Shown here piece after piece: positions 40,148-50,530 of a stretch of 64,000 nt of DNA. Below the pieces are notes generated by a model, which saw only the letters and a program-made list of their open reading frames with translations, ran no database searches and was not told the origin of the DNA. The stretch's first letter is position 1. Each line of letters opens with the position of its first letter. Position numbers and translations under genes: made by a program. The stretch is from Candidatus Latescibacterota bacterium (GTDB lineage Bacteria; Latescibacterota; UBA2968; UBA8231): assembly GCA_022820485.1 (NCBI GenBank), contig JAJEFJ010000103.1, positions 1 through 64,000 on the forward strand, read 5' to 3'.

Positions 40148-40642
40148 ATGGCTGACGTCAAAGACACCATTGAAGAGATGATCGAAGAGTCCTACTTGCT
40201 GGGGCTTTCGGAAGAGGAAATTCTCGCCGATTTTAGCCGCTTTATCGACACCTGCTATACCATTATTCAGGACAATGTGAAAAGCCGCGAAGCGCTCAGC
40301 CGCTTGGCCGAAAATTTGGCGCGGGAGAAGACCAGTACTCGCAGCGCTGACCAGTCCACTGCTCTGGGCAAGGTCGCGGCCAAGGACGCCCAGCGGGCCT
40401 GCGCTGAAAAAGCCGCGCGCCGCAAACGCATGGTCCTAAAGGCCATTGCCGACTACGATCCCCATCTAGTCCGCCTCATCAACGAGCAGCGTTTTCAGGT
40501 GGATCTCCATGAAGAAGTGGTGCGCCCCAAGTTCAAGGTCCGTCAGGACCACGATTGGGAGCGCTACGGCCAGCTTTTGCTCCAAGCCGGCTGCCTCACT
40601 GTAATCGCGCTCTTCCTGTTCCTCATTTACATAAGGCTCTAG
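40148..40642 (+). CDS. Unrecognised protein with C-terminal membrane anchor
   Basis: A 164-residue product from the ATG at 40148; an earlier in-frame start would add a hydrophobic, unlikely leader. It is acidic and helical at the start (MADVKDTIEEMIEESYLLGLSEEEILADF), basic in the middle (KAARRKRMVLKAIADYDPHL), and ends with one transmembrane helix (AGCLTVIALFLFLIYIRL), so it is probably tail-anchored with its bulk in the cytoplasm. I recognise no family. It stands apart from both neighbouring genes by 80 to 110 bases. Confidence 0.6.
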   Translation: MADVKDTIEEMIEESYLLGLSEEEILADFSRFIDTCYTIIQDNVKSREALSRLAENLAREKTSTRSADQSTALGKVAAKDAQRACAEKAARRKRMVLKAIADYDPHLVRLINEQRFQVDLHEEVVRPKFKVRQDHDWERYGQLLLQAGCLTVIALFLFLIYIRL

Positions 40643-40720
40643 GGCAGTACGAGTTGATCGAAACGTGCAGTCTAGGCCCCTTCATCGAGTCGTTCGCACG
40701 AGGGCCGCGGAAAGGTTGGT

Positions 40721-41629
40721 TTGGATAGGGTGATCAAGCCGACGAGTACTCGCCGCAGTGTCCAGAAAGCCATTTTCTGTCTATTGGTGCATATATTTTG
40801 CCTTATTGGACACGTGGAGGCACAAGAGCCTCGGCCAAGTACGATAACGTTCCATGATCCTGCTGAGATGCCCCATCTCATGCTGAAACCGTTGCCATGG
40901 CCGTCAAGCCTCGATCCGCCTGATGTGCAAAAAGAACTGGCAAGAGAGGACTTTGCCGGATGTGAGACTAAACTCCTTGGAGTTTTACCGCAGGCAGATG
41001 GCGACGCAGAAGCAGGGGCTGCTGTGTATAATATGTTGGGTTTCTTTGCGATGGCCCAAGCGGATGTCGCCTCTTCACAAGCCGAGGAGTTACGCCATAT
41101 TCGCAGGGCAGCTACCTATTTCTCAACGGGCGATTCAATCGCCCGTTATAGGCCGATTGAGCTTAGGCTTCACCGGGCACACCTTATCCACAACGGAGCA
41201 GATGCACTGCACCGTCTAGGAAAAATCCCAGAAGCTCTCCTGAAAACCGAGGAATTACTGCATGGTTTTGAAGGAGTAGGAACTGGTCGTATGAAGGATG
41301 CGTTGGTTGCCAGCGCTCTCCAAAAGGTCGCGATGCTTCGCCGGACATTGGGGCATGATAATCAGAAAATTGCCTCGTTGCTCGACCGGCACAGCGATCG
41401 CACCAGTGAGTTGGTTTCTCTAGTGTCCAAGCAGGAGTTGCTGCGAGCACAACTACACAAGGGCAATGTCGATCAGGCTCAGATCATACTCGATCAGATG
41501 AAATCTGAATACGCGGGCAGAGATTCAGTTGGGCATTTATCGGTCGTCAGCATAATTCAATCGTTTGACGGCATGATCGAGAGTATCCGTGAGACGGGAA
41601 AGGCAGCTAGGCCGACGCACGAGTATTAG
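40721..41629 (+). CDS. Exported helical-repeat protein, unknown function
   Basis: A 302-residue protein starting at TTG, with a signal peptide (hydrophobic AIFCLLVHIFCLIG, cleavage near HVEAQ). The mature part is rich in helices (GAAVYNMLGFFAMAQADVAS, ALHRLGKIPEALLKTEELL) that look like degenerate TPR units at about 95-260. No catalytic motif is visible. Its codon use and AT content appear somewhat different from the flanking nnr and carB genes, and it stands alone. It may be a periplasmic scaffold. Start choice is uncertain; a GTG three codons later is an alternative. Confidence 0.55.
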   Translation: MDRVIKPTSTRRSVQKAIFCLLVHIFCLIGHVEAQEPRPSTITFHDPAEMPHLMLKPLPWPSSLDPPDVQKELAREDFAGCETKLLGVLPQADGDAEAGAAVYNMLGFFAMAQADVASSQAEELRHIRRAATYFSTGDSIARYRPIELRLHRAHLIHNGADALHRLGKIPEALLKTEELLHGFEGVGTGRMKDALVASALQKVAMLRRTLGHDNQKIASLLDRHSDRTSELVSLVSKQELLRAQLHKGNVDQAQIILDQMKSEYAGRDSVGHLSVVSIIQSFDGMIESIRETGKAARPTHEY

Positions 41630-41695
41630 AAATAAGTCTTGGTCCCTATTATGCTGAGTGATGCATCCTCTTAATTGTACGCTTGAGATTACTCC

Positions 41696-44600
41696 ATGCC
41701 CAAACGCACAGACATTCAGAAAATAATGCTCATCGGCTCTGGCCCCATCGTCATTGGCCAAGCCTGCGAGTTTGATTATTCGGGAACGCAAGCCTGTAAG
41801 GCGCTGGCCGAAGAAGGCTACGAAATCGTCTTGGTAAATAGCAATCCGGCGACGATTATGACCGATCCAGAGGTGGCCCACCGCACCTACATCGAGCCAA
41901 TCACGCCGGAGATTTGCGCGCGGATCATCGCTGCGGAAAAGCCGCAGGCCCTGCTGCCGACGCTCGGCGGCCAAACCGCGCTCAACACGGCCGTGGCCTT
42001 GGCTGAAAGCGGAGCTCTCGCCGAGCACGACGTCGAGATGATTGGTGCGCGAATCGACGCGATCAAGATGGCCGAAGACCGCGAACTCTTCAAAGCCGCC
42101 ATGGACCGGGCCGGGTTGGACATGCCGCGCGGAGCTTTTGTCCACAGCTTTGCAGAGGCCCAAAAGCACCAAGCCGAATTGGGCTTCCCGACGATTATCC
42201 GCCCCGCTTTTACGCTGGGAGGCTCTGGCGGCGGCGTGGCGTACAACGCCGAGGAATTCGAGCGGATCGTGCGCCACGGCCTCGATCTGAGTCCGATCGA
42301 CGAGGTGTTGATCGAGGAATCGGTGCTCGGGTGGAAGGAATTCGAGCTGGAGGTCATGCGCGATCACCGCGACAACGTGGTCATCATCTGCTCGATTGAA
42401 AACTTCGATCCCATGGGGATCCACACCGGTGACAGCATCACGGTTGCGCCGGCGCAGACCTTGTCCGACAAGGAATATCAGCACATGCGCGACGCGGCCA
42501 TCCGCATCATGCGCGAGATCGGCGTCGATACCGGCGGGTCCAATATCCAGTTCGCGGTCAATCCCACCGACGGCCGCATGGTCGTCATCGAGATGAACCC
42601 CCGGGTCTCGCGCTCTTCGGCGCTGGCTTCTAAAGCAACGGGCTTTCCCATCGCCAAGATCGCCGCCAAACTAGCCGTGGGTTACAGTCTGGACGAAATC
42701 CGCAACGATATTACTCGCGAGACCCCGGCGTCCTTTGAGCCGACTATCGACTACGTGGTGACCAAAATTCCGCGCTTTACCTTTGAGAAATTCCCCAGCA
42801 CGCCGGACGCACTCGACACCCAGATGCGCTCAGTGGGCGAGACCATGGCCATTGGTCGGACCTTTAAGGAGTCGCTGCAAAAGGGTCTGCGTTCGCTGGA
42901 GGTCGGTCGTGCGGGTTTTGGGGCCGACGGCAAGGATTTCAGCGCGGCCGAGGTGGCCGACGAGGAACTGCGCGAGAAATTGATGCGTCCCAACTCCCAG
43001 CGCATGTTCTACCTCAAGCTGGCCATCGCCAAAGGCTACACTCACGACGAACTCTATGGCCTCACGGGTATTGATCCGTGGTTCCTCGATCAGCTCTACC
43101 AGCTTTTTGAACTCGAACAACAGCTAGCGCGCGAAGACGTGTTCGCCGATGTCGCCTTGTTGCGCCGCGCCAAGGAGTGGGGATTTAGCGACCGCCAGCT
43201 AGCGCATCTCAACGGCTGCGACGAGGTCAGCGTCCGTCGGCGTCGCCGCGAGTTGGATATTCGTCCGGTGTACAAAACAGTCGATACCTGCGCCGCTGAG
43301 TTTGAAGCCCACACGCCGTACCACTACTCGACGTACGACCGCGAGGACGAAGTGCAGCGCTCGACGCGCAAGAAAATTGCCATCCTCGGCGGGGGGCCGA
43401 ACCGCATCGGCCAAGGGATTGAGTTCGATTACTGCTGCGTCCACGCGTGTTTTGCGCTGCGCGAAATCGGTTATGAGACCATCATGGTCAACTCCAATCC
43501 CGAGACGGTCAGCACGGATTACGACACGGCCGACAAGCTCTACTTCGAGCCGCTGACGATCGAAGACGTGCTGCACATCGTCGAGCGCGAAGCCCCAGAC
43601 GGCGTCATCGTGCAGTTCGGCGGGCAGACTCCGCTGAACTTGGCGGCCGAACTAGCGCGCGAAGGCGTGCCGATCATCGGCACCTCGCCCAGCAGCATTG
43701 ACTTGGCCGAGGATCGCCAGCGCTTTGGTCAGTTGTTGAACGAACTGGGTATCCGCCAGCCGGAGAATGGCATGGCTGCCAGTTGTGAAGAGGCGTGCGC
43801 GATTGCCGAGCAGATTGGCTTTCCGGTCTTGGTGCGGCCCTCGTACGTGCTGGGCGGGCGGGCTATGGTCATCGCCTACGATGTCGGGAGCCTCGAAACC
43901 TACATGAACGAAGCCATTGAGGTCGCGCCCGAGCGGCCCGTGCTCATCGACCGCTACTTGCAAGGTGCAGAGGAATTCGACGTGGATGCGGTGGCCGACG
44001 GGACGGATGTGGTAGTAGGCGGGATCATGCAGCACATTGAACACGCTGGGGTGCATTCGGGCGACAGTGCCTGCGCCTTGCCGCCCTACGACACGCCGGC
44101 CAAGCACATCAATACCATGCGCGAGCACACCCATGCGCTGGCGCGTTCGCTCGGCGTGGTCGGCCTGATGAACGTGCAATACGCCGTCTATCAAGACGAG
44201 GTCTATGCGATTGAGGTAAATCCCCGGGCTTCGCGCACCGTGCCTTTTGTCAGCAAGGCCATTGGCCGTCCGCTGGCCAAGATCGCCGCGCTGGCCATGG
44301 TGGGGGTGAGCTTGCGCGAGCAGGGCTTTACCGAGGAGATCGTGCCCACGCACATATCCGTCAAGGAAGCCGTGTTGCCCTTTATAAAATTCCCTGGGGC
44401 CGATAGCCTGCTGGGGCCGGAGATGAAGTCCACGGGCGAGGTCATGGGCATTGGCCGCGACTTTGGCACAGCTTTCCTCAAGGCGCAGATGGGGGCGGGT
44501 TCGCTGCTGCCGTCGCGCGGTCGGGTCTTTATCAGCGTGGCTGACTGCGATAAAGAGGAGGTCTTGCCGGTGGTGCGTCGGCTGCGCGCGGCCGGATTTG

Positions 44601-44914
44601 AGTTGGTGGCCACGCAGGGCACGCGCGATTTCCTCGGCAAGCACGGTATCGCCGCCGAGCGGGTGCACAAAATTCACGAAGGCAGCCCGCACATCGAAGA
44701 CGCGATTCGCAGCCGCCAGATCGATCTGATTATCAACACCCCACTCGACGAACCTTCCTACTACGACGACTTTGCGGTGCGTCGAGCCGCAGTCGTGACC
44801 GGCGTGCCCTATACGACGACGATGGCCGGGGCCCGGGCTGCGGCCGCGGGCATTGAGGCGCTGCAACGCGCCGAATTGGGCGTGCAATCCCTGCAGGATT
44901 ACCATCGGAGCTAG
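41696..44914 (+). CDS. carB: Carbamoyl-phosphate synthase large chain
   Basis: This 1072-residue enzyme makes carbamoyl phosphate from bicarbonate, glutamine-derived ammonia and two ATP for pyrimidine and arginine synthesis. Both homologous halves are present: [17 protein letters not shown] at the start and [16 protein letters not shown] at about 565. ATP-grasp residues follow in each ([32 protein letters not shown]). The last 130 residues ([19 protein letters not shown], then TQGT) form the MGS-like allosteric domain. The small chain carA is not adjacent. The TPR-TonB lipoprotein, pyrK and pyrD follow on the same strand, so it heads a pyrimidine-biased cluster. Confidence 0.98.
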   Translation: MPKRTDIQKIMLIGSGPIVIGQACEFDYSGTQACKALAEEGYEIVLVNSNPATIMTDPEVAHRTYIEPITPEICARIIAAEKPQALLPTLGGQTALNTAVALAESGALAEHDVEMIGARIDAIKMAEDRELFKAAMDRAGLDMPRGAFVHSFAEAQKHQAELGFPTIIRPAFTLGGSGGGVAYNAEEFERIVRHGLDLSPIDEVLIEESVLGWKEFELEVMRDHRDNVVIICSIENFDPMGIHTGDSITVAPAQTLSDKEYQHMRDAAIRIMREIGVDTGGSNIQFAVNPTDGRMVVIEMNPRVSRSSALASKATGFPIAKIAAKLAVGYSLDEIRNDITRETPASFEPTIDYVVTKIPRFTFEKFPSTPDALDTQMRSVGETMAIGRTFKESLQKGLRSLEVGRAGFGADGKDFSAAEVADEELREKLMRPNSQRMFYLKLAIAKGYTHDELYGLTGIDPWFLDQLYQLFELEQQLAREDVFADVALLRRAKEWGFSDRQLAHLNGCDEVSVRRRRRELDIRPVYKTVDTCAAEFEAHTPYHYSTYDREDEVQRSTRKKIAILGGGPNRIGQGIEFDYCCVHACFALREIGYETIMVNSNPETVSTDYDTADKLYFEPLTIEDVLHIVEREAPDGVIVQFGGQTPLNLAAELAREGVPIIGTSPSSIDLAEDRQRFGQLLNELGIRQPENGMAASCEEACAIAEQIGFPVLVRPSYVLGGRAMVIAYDVGSLETYMNEAIEVAPERPVLIDRYLQGAEEFDVDAVADGTDVVVGGIMQHIEHAGVHSGDSACALPPYDTPAKHINTMREHTHALARSLGVVGLMNVQYAVYQDEVYAIEVNPRASRTVPFVSKAIGRPLAKIAALAMVGVSLREQGFTEEIVPTHISVKEAVLPFIKFPGADSLLGPEMKSTGEVMGIGRDFGTAFLKAQMGAGSLLPSRGRVFISVADCDKEEVLPVVRRLRAAGFELVATQGTRDFLGKHGIAAERVHKIHEGSPHIEDAIRSRQIDLIINTPLDEPSYYDDFAVRRAAVVTGVPYTTTMAGARAAAAGIEALQRAELGVQSLQDYHRS

Positions 44915-44924
44915 GAGACGGCTC

Positions 44925-47546
44925 GTGCGGACCGCGCCCTTGGTGCTGTTGCTGACTGGTTGTCTGGCGATTCCGGCCTGCGTCTATTTCAATACGTTTT
45001 ACAACGCCAAAAAATCCTTCCGCGAGGCCGAAAAAGAGCGGCGCAAACACGAAGAGACCTACGCCGACTGGGCCTTTGACCGGGCTGGCCCCGAATTGCA
45101 GCAGCGGCGCTCGCCGCAGGCCGACCAACTCTACGACAAAGCGGTGCGCAAGGCATCCAAGGTGCTCGACGAATACAAGGAGAGTGACTTGGTCGATGAC
45201 GCCATGTTCCTGATCGGCCAGGCGTATTACTGGCGCGGCGAATACCTCAATGCCCAAGAGTCGTTCCGCGACTTGGAGACCTTTTTCCCAGCTAGTCCGT
45301 ACTTCGATCAAGCCCGCTACTGGCGCGCCCGCTGCCTAGAGGAGCAGCGGATTGACGACCAAGCGCAGTCGCTCTACCGAGTGTTGTTTGACGAAGCCGA
45401 GGAAAAGATCGCCGTCCAAGCGGGCCTGCACTTGGCCGAGATGGCGCACGACCGCGAAGACTACGTCGCGGCCATGCGGGAATATCGGGCGACGCTGGAG
45501 GCTTTTCCCAAGAGCGCGGTGCTCGCCCAGTTGTGGTTGCGTTTGGGCGAGGCATTGATGGCCTTAGAGGATCCGGCCCGCTTGGATGAGGCGCTAGCGG
45601 TTTTCGACGAAGTACTAAAGGCCGATCCCAGTGAGGATCAAAAGTACCGCGCTCGGCTTAACAGCGGCCGCACCCTCTACGCCATGGGTGCGGAGGACGA
45701 AGCCCTAGCCACATACGTCAGCTTGCTCGACGAGGGCGGCTTTCGCCGCTTTGAGGGCCGCACCCGGCTCCTAATCGGCGAGTGGTATCAGGGCCGCCGC
45801 TTGCTCGACGAGGCACTGGCCGAGTACGAGCGGGTGCGCAACGATTTTCCCCAGACGCCTTCGGCGTCCATGGCCTTGTATCGCATCGGCTTGCTGCACC
45901 TGCAGGAATACGGGGATACCGAGCTGGGGCGCGATTACCTCGAGGAGAGCAGCCGCGAGAGTCCGGGAGCGCAGGGCGTGCTTTTGGCGCAGGAGATGCT
46001 GGGACACATGCGCCGGCTGGAGCAGATTCAGCGCCAGATCCACCGCGCCGATTCGCTCTACGCTGACTCGCTAGGCGCGGTGCAGGGGCCGCTGTTGTGG
46101 CAGGCAGCAGAGGCTCCGGCCGACACGGTGGTGGTGGCGCGGAGTTTGGATGTACTGGACGACCTGTTCAGCGCGTGCGAGCTTTATCGCGACGACATCG
46201 GCCAGGCCGATTCGGCCCGCGCGTATTACGAAGAGGTAATCCGCCGCTTCCCAGACAGTGACCAATTGCCCCGCGCCGTGTACAGCCTCTCATGGATCGA
46301 GCTGCAAATGCGCGACGACGAAGAGACCGCTAGGCCCCATTTGCTGCGATTGATCGAGGAGTTTCCCACCTCGGCGCACGCCAATGAGGCCCGCCGCTTG
46401 CTGGGGCAAAAGCTCGAGGCCACAGCCGAAGAGCTAGCGGCTCGCGAGTTTGCGCGGATCGAAACGTTGCGCCTAGCACAGCCGGAAGCTACCGAGGCGT
46501 ACCTCCCCTTGCTGGATAGTTTGAGCCATGCCTTCGCGGGTACGCCGAGTGGAGGTCAAGCGGCGTTTTTGGCGGCCAATACCTACGAGAATGTCGTTGG
46601 GGATACGGTCGCGACCGAGCAGCGCTATCAATTGTTGCGCGAAGAGTTCGCCGAGACGCGGTTTGGCAAGCTGGCCCAGCAGCGGCGGGAAATGCGCGAG
46701 GAAAAGCTCATCGACAAGCTGGAGCGCAGCTTGAAGGCGGTCGGTGGCCAGTTCGGCCCGGGGGAGCGGATTGAATTGCTCGCCTTGGAGCCGGACACGC
46801 TTGACTCTGTGTCCTTGGCGCGCAAATACATCGGCTTTGCCGAGCGCGCGCAGCGGCGCGGGGACATTGAGCTAGCCCGCGATTTTTACGAGCAGAGCAT
46901 CAACCAGCAGGTCGCCAACCCACGTGCCCTGTATCAACTCGGCAACATCAACTGGGAGGAGGGCTATTTCAACGACGCCATTGAGTTCTATCGCCAAGCC
47001 CTATCCTTTGATAAGAGGAATCTCAACCTCTATTACCGGCTCTGGCGCGCCTTTACCGAGCAGAGCGTAGAGGACTCGGCCAACTACTACCTGCGGGAAG
47101 TGGCACGGCGCGATCGGAACAGCGCACAGATTCGCTTTTTGTTGGAGAAGTACCCGGATTTTCAGGGGGGCCAAGACCGCGAGGACTTGGACGTAGAAGC
47201 GATGATCGAGCTCGACTTGTCGATTCCCCCCGACGAACTGGGGTGGAAGGAGGGCGACCTATCGCTGAGCGATTGGCCGCTGGTGCGGCAGGTGGTGCGG
47301 CCAGTCTATCCGGCGGCTGTCGAGGATTCGGCCGAGGTGTTGCTCGACGTGCTGATCGACCGCGAGGGGCGGCCCGAGCAAGTGGAGGTCTTTCGCGGAG
47401 ATCCCCCTTTTGTCGAGAGCGCGGTAGCTGCGGCGTATGGCTATAGATTCTATCCCGCAGTGCGTCGCAACGGCGAGGAGATCAAGTCTTGGGTCGAGTT
47501 GGCCGTGCCGTTTGTCCTGCCGCAAGAAGAAGGGGAAGAGCCGTGA
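44925..47546 (+). CDS. TPR lipoprotein with C-terminal TonB-like domain
   Basis: Starts at GTG with GGAG 7 bases upstream; the 873-residue product has a lipoprotein signal (LVLLLTGCLAIPAC) and mature end CVYFNTFYNAKKSFREAEKE, a start seen in envelope TPR proteins. About 15 TPR-like units fill residues 30-780 (YRIGLLHLQEYGDTELGRDY; ALYQLGNINWEEGYFNDAIEFY). The last 80 residues (about 788-866: VLLDVLIDREGRPEQVEVF, AAYGYRFYPAVRRNGEEIKSW) match the TonB C-terminal fold that contacts outer-membrane receptors. A lipid-anchored TPR scaffold with a TonB end is unusual. It lies 10 bases after carB and overlaps pyrK by 4 bases. Confidence 0.82.
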   Translation: MRTAPLVLLLTGCLAIPACVYFNTFYNAKKSFREAEKERRKHEETYADWAFDRAGPELQQRRSPQADQLYDKAVRKASKVLDEYKESDLVDDAMFLIGQAYYWRGEYLNAQESFRDLETFFPASPYFDQARYWRARCLEEQRIDDQAQSLYRVLFDEAEEKIAVQAGLHLAEMAHDREDYVAAMREYRATLEAFPKSAVLAQLWLRLGEALMALEDPARLDEALAVFDEVLKADPSEDQKYRARLNSGRTLYAMGAEDEALATYVSLLDEGGFRRFEGRTRLLIGEWYQGRRLLDEALAEYERVRNDFPQTPSASMALYRIGLLHLQEYGDTELGRDYLEESSRESPGAQGVLLAQEMLGHMRRLEQIQRQIHRADSLYADSLGAVQGPLLWQAAEAPADTVVVARSLDVLDDLFSACELYRDDIGQADSARAYYEEVIRRFPDSDQLPRAVYSLSWIELQMRDDEETARPHLLRLIEEFPTSAHANEARRLLGQKLEATAEELAAREFARIETLRLAQPEATEAYLPLLDSLSHAFAGTPSGGQAAFLAANTYENVVGDTVATEQRYQLLREEFAETRFGKLAQQRREMREEKLIDKLERSLKAVGGQFGPGERIELLALEPDTLDSVSLARKYIGFAERAQRRGDIELARDFYEQSINQQVANPRALYQLGNINWEEGYFNDAIEFYRQALSFDKRNLNLYYRLWRAFTEQSVEDSANYYLREVARRDRNSAQIRFLLEKYPDFQGGQDREDLDVEAMIELDLSIPPDELGWKEGDLSLSDWPLVRQVVRPVYPAAVEDSAEVLLDVLIDREGRPEQVEVFRGDPPFVESAVAAAYGYRFYPAVRRNGEEIKSWVELAVPFVLPQEEGEEP

Positions 47547-48355
47547 TTGACGAGCAAGCGCGCCTGTTGAGCAACCGCGAAGTCGCCGCAGACTTCTATT
47601 TGGCGCGCCTTAACGCACCCTACATTGCCGCGCGGGTCGAGCCGGGGCAGTTCGTCAACATCGAGGTCGGCGCGCGGGTCGATCCCTTGTTGCGCATCCC
47701 GCTGAGCGTGAGCGGTGTCGAGCGCGAGGCCGGTGTTATCGAGGTATTGTACGAGGAGGTCGGGCCGAAGACTCGGGCACTGAGCCAATTCGGGCCGGAT
47801 GAAGTTCTGCCGACTCTCGGCCCGTTGGGTAAGGGGTTCGCGTCGCCGTCCGAGGGTACGCGCGTCGTACTAGTCGGAGGTGGTATTGGCGTACCGCCGC
47901 TGCTGTACTGGGGATTGAAGTTGAGGCAGAGGTCGTACCAGACTGCGCTATTGGTCGGCGCACGGACGGCGGACAAGCACCTGCCCAGCGAGCTGCTCGC
48001 GCCGGCTGCGGACGCAGTGTACCTCACCACTGACGACGGCAGCCTCGGGCACGCGGGCTTAGTCACCGATCTGTTGCAGACCGAGCTAGTTGAAAAAGGG
48101 CCGTGCGCGGTCTATTGCTGTGGCCCGCACGCGATGATGCAGGCCGTGGCTGCCATGTGCCTAGAGGCCCAAGTTCCGTGTCAGGTTTCCCTCGAAGAGT
48201 ACATGGCTTGCGGCATTGGCATCTGCGTGGGTTGCGCTGTCGAGTTGGCGACGGCAAAAGGCGACACGGACTACGGCCGCTACGCCCGCGTCTGCGTGGA
48301 TGGGCCGGCGTTCGACGCGCGGCAGATAAAATGGGGCAGCGCATGGCCGACTTGA
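47543..48355 (+). CDS. pyrK: Dihydroorotate dehydrogenase electron-transfer subunit
   Basis: PyrK carries electrons from the PyrD flavin to NAD through FAD and a [2Fe-2S] cluster. The GTG start overlaps the preceding stop (GTGA), giving 270 residues. Family signs are RIPLSVS for FAD binding, VVLVGGGIGVPPLLY for NAD binding, and the cysteine cluster CGIGICVGC with a further cysteine in RVCVDGP (about 225-255). pyrD follows directly with a 13-base overlap, the standard order for class 1B enzymes. With carB upstream, this ties the cluster to pyrimidine synthesis. Confidence 0.94.
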   Translation: MIDEQARLLSNREVAADFYLARLNAPYIAARVEPGQFVNIEVGARVDPLLRIPLSVSGVEREAGVIEVLYEEVGPKTRALSQFGPDEVLPTLGPLGKGFASPSEGTRVVLVGGGIGVPPLLYWGLKLRQRSYQTALLVGARTADKHLPSELLAPAADAVYLTTDDGSLGHAGLVTDLLQTELVEKGPCAVYCCGPHAMMQAVAAMCLEAQVPCQVSLEEYMACGIGICVGCAVELATAKGDTDYGRYARVCVDGPAFDARQIKWGSAWPT

Positions 48356-49251
48356 GCATAGACTTTGCTGGCGTGCGGTTGCGCAACCCGGTGCTGTTGG
48401 CCTCGGGCACCTGCAACTACGGTCAGGAGCTTTTGCCGCTGACTGATTTTGCGCGCTTGGGTGGGCTGGTCACCAAGACCATTACTCCACAGCCTCGGGG
48501 CGGCAACCCTCCCCAGCGCATTGTCGAGACGCCAGCCGGAATGCTCAATTCCATTGGCCTGCAAAACCCCGGACTGGAGGCTTTTGTCGAGCAGCAATGG
48601 CCTTTGTTGGCGGGTTTGGACGCACAGGTCGTGGTGAATATCGCCGGATTCGCGGTCGAGGAATTCGGGCAGATGGCGGCGAGCCTCGAAGCGTTGGCAG
48701 GCATTGCCGCGCTCGAAGTCAATATATCCTGCCCCAATGTCGAGGCCGGAGGCGACAATTTCGCCACTCGGCCCCAGACCGCGGCCGCAGCCATTGCCGC
48801 AGTCCGCAGCCGCACTCAGCGGCGAGTCATCGCCAAGCTGACGCCTAATGTCACAGATATTGCCGAGATCGCACGCGCCGTAGTGGATGCGGGTGCGGAT
48901 GCGGTCTCGCTGATCAATACGCTCGTTGGCATGGCCATTGACGTGGAGCAGCGGCGGCCCGTTTTGGGTGGCGTTACCGGAGGCTTGTCCGGCCCGGCGA
49001 TTAAGCCGGTGGCCCTCGCCATGGTGTGGAAGGTAGCCCAAGCTGTTGCCGTACCCGTCATGGGCATTGGCGGCATCGCCACTGCGAGCGATGTCCTAGA
49101 GTTCATGGTCGCCGGTGCTTCTGCCGTTCAAGTCGGCACGGCCAGTTTTGCCAACCCCAACGCTGGCGTCGAAATCGTTGAGGAGCTCCACACCTACTGC
49201 GACGAGCGCGGCATTGGCCGTATTGACTCGCTGGTGGGGAGCTTGCGTTGA
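48343..49251 (+). CDS. pyrD: Dihydroorotate dehydrogenase, class 1B catalytic subunit
   Basis: The fourth step of pyrimidine synthesis. The ATG at 48343 begins MADLSIDFAGVRLRNPVLLASG, the family's start; ATG 48331 is an alternative four codons earlier. The product is 302 residues. NISCPNVEAGG holds the catalytic cysteine of class 1 enzymes, KTITPQPRGGNPPQR and NSIGLQNPG are substrate and flavin segments, and VMGIGGIATASDVLEFMVAGASAVQVGTA binds FMN phosphate. The partner PyrK lies immediately upstream, which fits the NAD-linked 1B type. It is convergent with the Uma2 gene across 32 bases. Confidence 0.95.
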   Translation: MADLSIDFAGVRLRNPVLLASGTCNYGQELLPLTDFARLGGLVTKTITPQPRGGNPPQRIVETPAGMLNSIGLQNPGLEAFVEQQWPLLAGLDAQVVVNIAGFAVEEFGQMAASLEALAGIAALEVNISCPNVEAGGDNFATRPQTAAAAIAAVRSRTQRRVIAKLTPNVTDIAEIARAVVDAGADAVSLINTLVGMAIDVEQRRPVLGGVTGGLSGPAIKPVALAMVWKVAQAVAVPVMGIGGIATASDVLEFMVAGASAVQVGTASFANPNAGVEIVEELHTYCDERGIGRIDSLVGSLR

Positions 49252-49283
49252 TGGACTGTTGGATTATGTCCCGTCAGCAGGAA

Positions 49284-49838
49284 TTATCCGCGTCTAAATT
49301 GTCCCGCCAAGTTGAGAGAGAAGCCCGCTAACGTCGGCGAAGCCAAGGTTTGCCCCTCCCCGTAAGTACCCACAGTCTCAAAGCGGTGTTCGCCCAATAA
49401 TAGCAGCATCACGGTTTTTGCATTGGGGTCCACGAGCCAGTATTCCTTCACGCCGTGCCGTGCATACAGGTCGAGCTTGAGCGTTCTATCGCGCTCGGCT
49501 GTGGATGGCGACAGAACTTCGACAATTAGGTCGGGGGCACCTTGAATGTTCTCGCGAGTGACGATGTGCGCTCGCTCATAGGAGACAAAAAGCAGGTCTG
49601 GCTGCACCACATCCGTGTCTGAAAGCACCACATCGGTGGGGGAAATGTACACCTCACCCAAGTTGCGCTCATCCGAGAATATCCTCATTGCAAGGTGGAG
49701 ATTACCCAAGACGTACTGATGAGCCGTAAGCGGCGCTGGCTCCATAACCAACAACTCCCCGTCCAACAGCTCGTAGCGCTCGTCGTCGGGCGTCTTCAGA
49801 TAGCTCTCGTATGTAAATTTGGTTTTTGTGCTGGTCAT
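49284..49838 (-). CDS. Uma2 family (DUF820) endonuclease-like protein
   Basis: A 184-residue protein of the Uma2 family, predicted PD-(D/E)XK nucleases common in cyanobacteria and other environmental bacteria and often present in many copies. It shows the family start TYESYLKTPDDERYELLDGEL, QPDLLFVS (aspartate), PDLIVEVLSPST (E-x-V) and YARHGVKEYWLVDP with the catalytic lysine. AGAGGAGG upstream supports the ATG. No partner gene is adjacent. Function in cells is not established; a role in mobile elements or defence is commonly proposed. Confidence 0.9.
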   Translation of the reverse strand: MTSTKTKFTYESYLKTPDDERYELLDGELLVMEPAPLTAHQYVLGNLHLAMRIFSDERNLGEVYISPTDVVLSDTDVVQPDLLFVSYERAHIVTRENIQGAPDLIVEVLSPSTAERDRTLKLDLYARHGVKEYWLVDPNAKTVMLLLLGEHRFETVGTYGEGQTLASPTLAGFSLNLAGQFRRG

Positions 49839-49909
49839 AGTTGCATTCCTCCTCTGACGTTCTGATTTATACTGTGAATATTGTGCAATGGCAACCCCTC
49901 CGTGGCCTG

Positions 49910-50530
49910 CTACTGCATCGGCACGAAGCGCACGGGTAGGAGTTTGTGCTGGCTGAGGCCGGTTGCGCTGCGCTCTAGCAAGACCAAGTGTTGGCGTTGG
50001 GTGCCTAGCGGGAGAATGAAGCGGCCGTTGGGCGCTAGTTGTTCGGTCAGAGCGGGCGGGATGGTCGCGGGTGCGGCCGAGCAGACGATGACGTCAAAAG
50101 GGGCCGCCTCGGGCCAGCCCATGCGGCCGTCGCCGATGCGGAGGGCGACATGCTCATAGCCTGTGTCGGCGAGTACGCGACGAGCCTGTGCGGCGAGGTC
50201 GGAAAAGAATTCAATGCTATATACTTGATCGGCTAACTCGACGAGTAGGGCGGTTTGGTACCCAGAGCCAGTGCCAATCTCCAAGACCCGTTCCCCACCC
50301 TGTAAGCCGAGAGCCGAGAGCATGTAGGCCACTACGTACGGCTGTGAGATAGTTTGGTCCGCGCCGATGGCCAGCGGGTGATCGGCATACGCGTGGGCGC
50401 GCAGGGCCTCCGGGACGTAGCAATGCCTTGGGACGCGGTCGAACGCCGCGAGTACGCGCGAGTCGCGAATGCCGCGCTGGCTGAGCTGTTCGCGCACCAT
50501 GGCGCGGCGTTGGTCGGCGTAGGAAGTCAT
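49910..50530 (-). CDS. pcm: Protein-L-isoaspartate O-methyltransferase
   Basis: Pcm repairs isoaspartyl damage in proteins using S-adenosylmethionine. The start at 50530 overlaps the upstream glycosyltransferase stop (ATGA) and gives the family's usual 206 residues; the longer open frame upstream shadows that gene. Motifs are IGADQTISQPYVVAYML, VLEIGTGSGYQTALL (methyl-donor site), and GDGRMGWPEAAPFDVIVCSAAP. The pair with a family 9 glycosyltransferase on the same strand is probably just operon economy. Confidence 0.95.
   Translation of the reverse strand: MTSYADQRRAMVREQLSQRGIRDSRVLAAFDRVPRHCYVPEALRAHAYADHPLAIGADQTISQPYVVAYMLSALGLQGGERVLEIGTGSGYQTALLVELADQVYSIEFFSDLAAQARRVLADTGYEHVALRIGDGRMGWPEAAPFDVIVCSAAPATIPPALTEQLAPNGRFILPLGTQRQHLVLLERSATGLSQHKLLPVRFVPMQ

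Noticed and set aside
41537-42484. 315-codon minus-strand frame over the carB start
   Set aside because: Overlaps secure carB coding sequence and the unknown exported gene; no start signal or recognised motif.
43652-44905. 417-codon minus-strand frame opposite carB
   Set aside because: It is fully inside carB, histidine/arginine-rich and without motif or ribosome site. It is a shadow.
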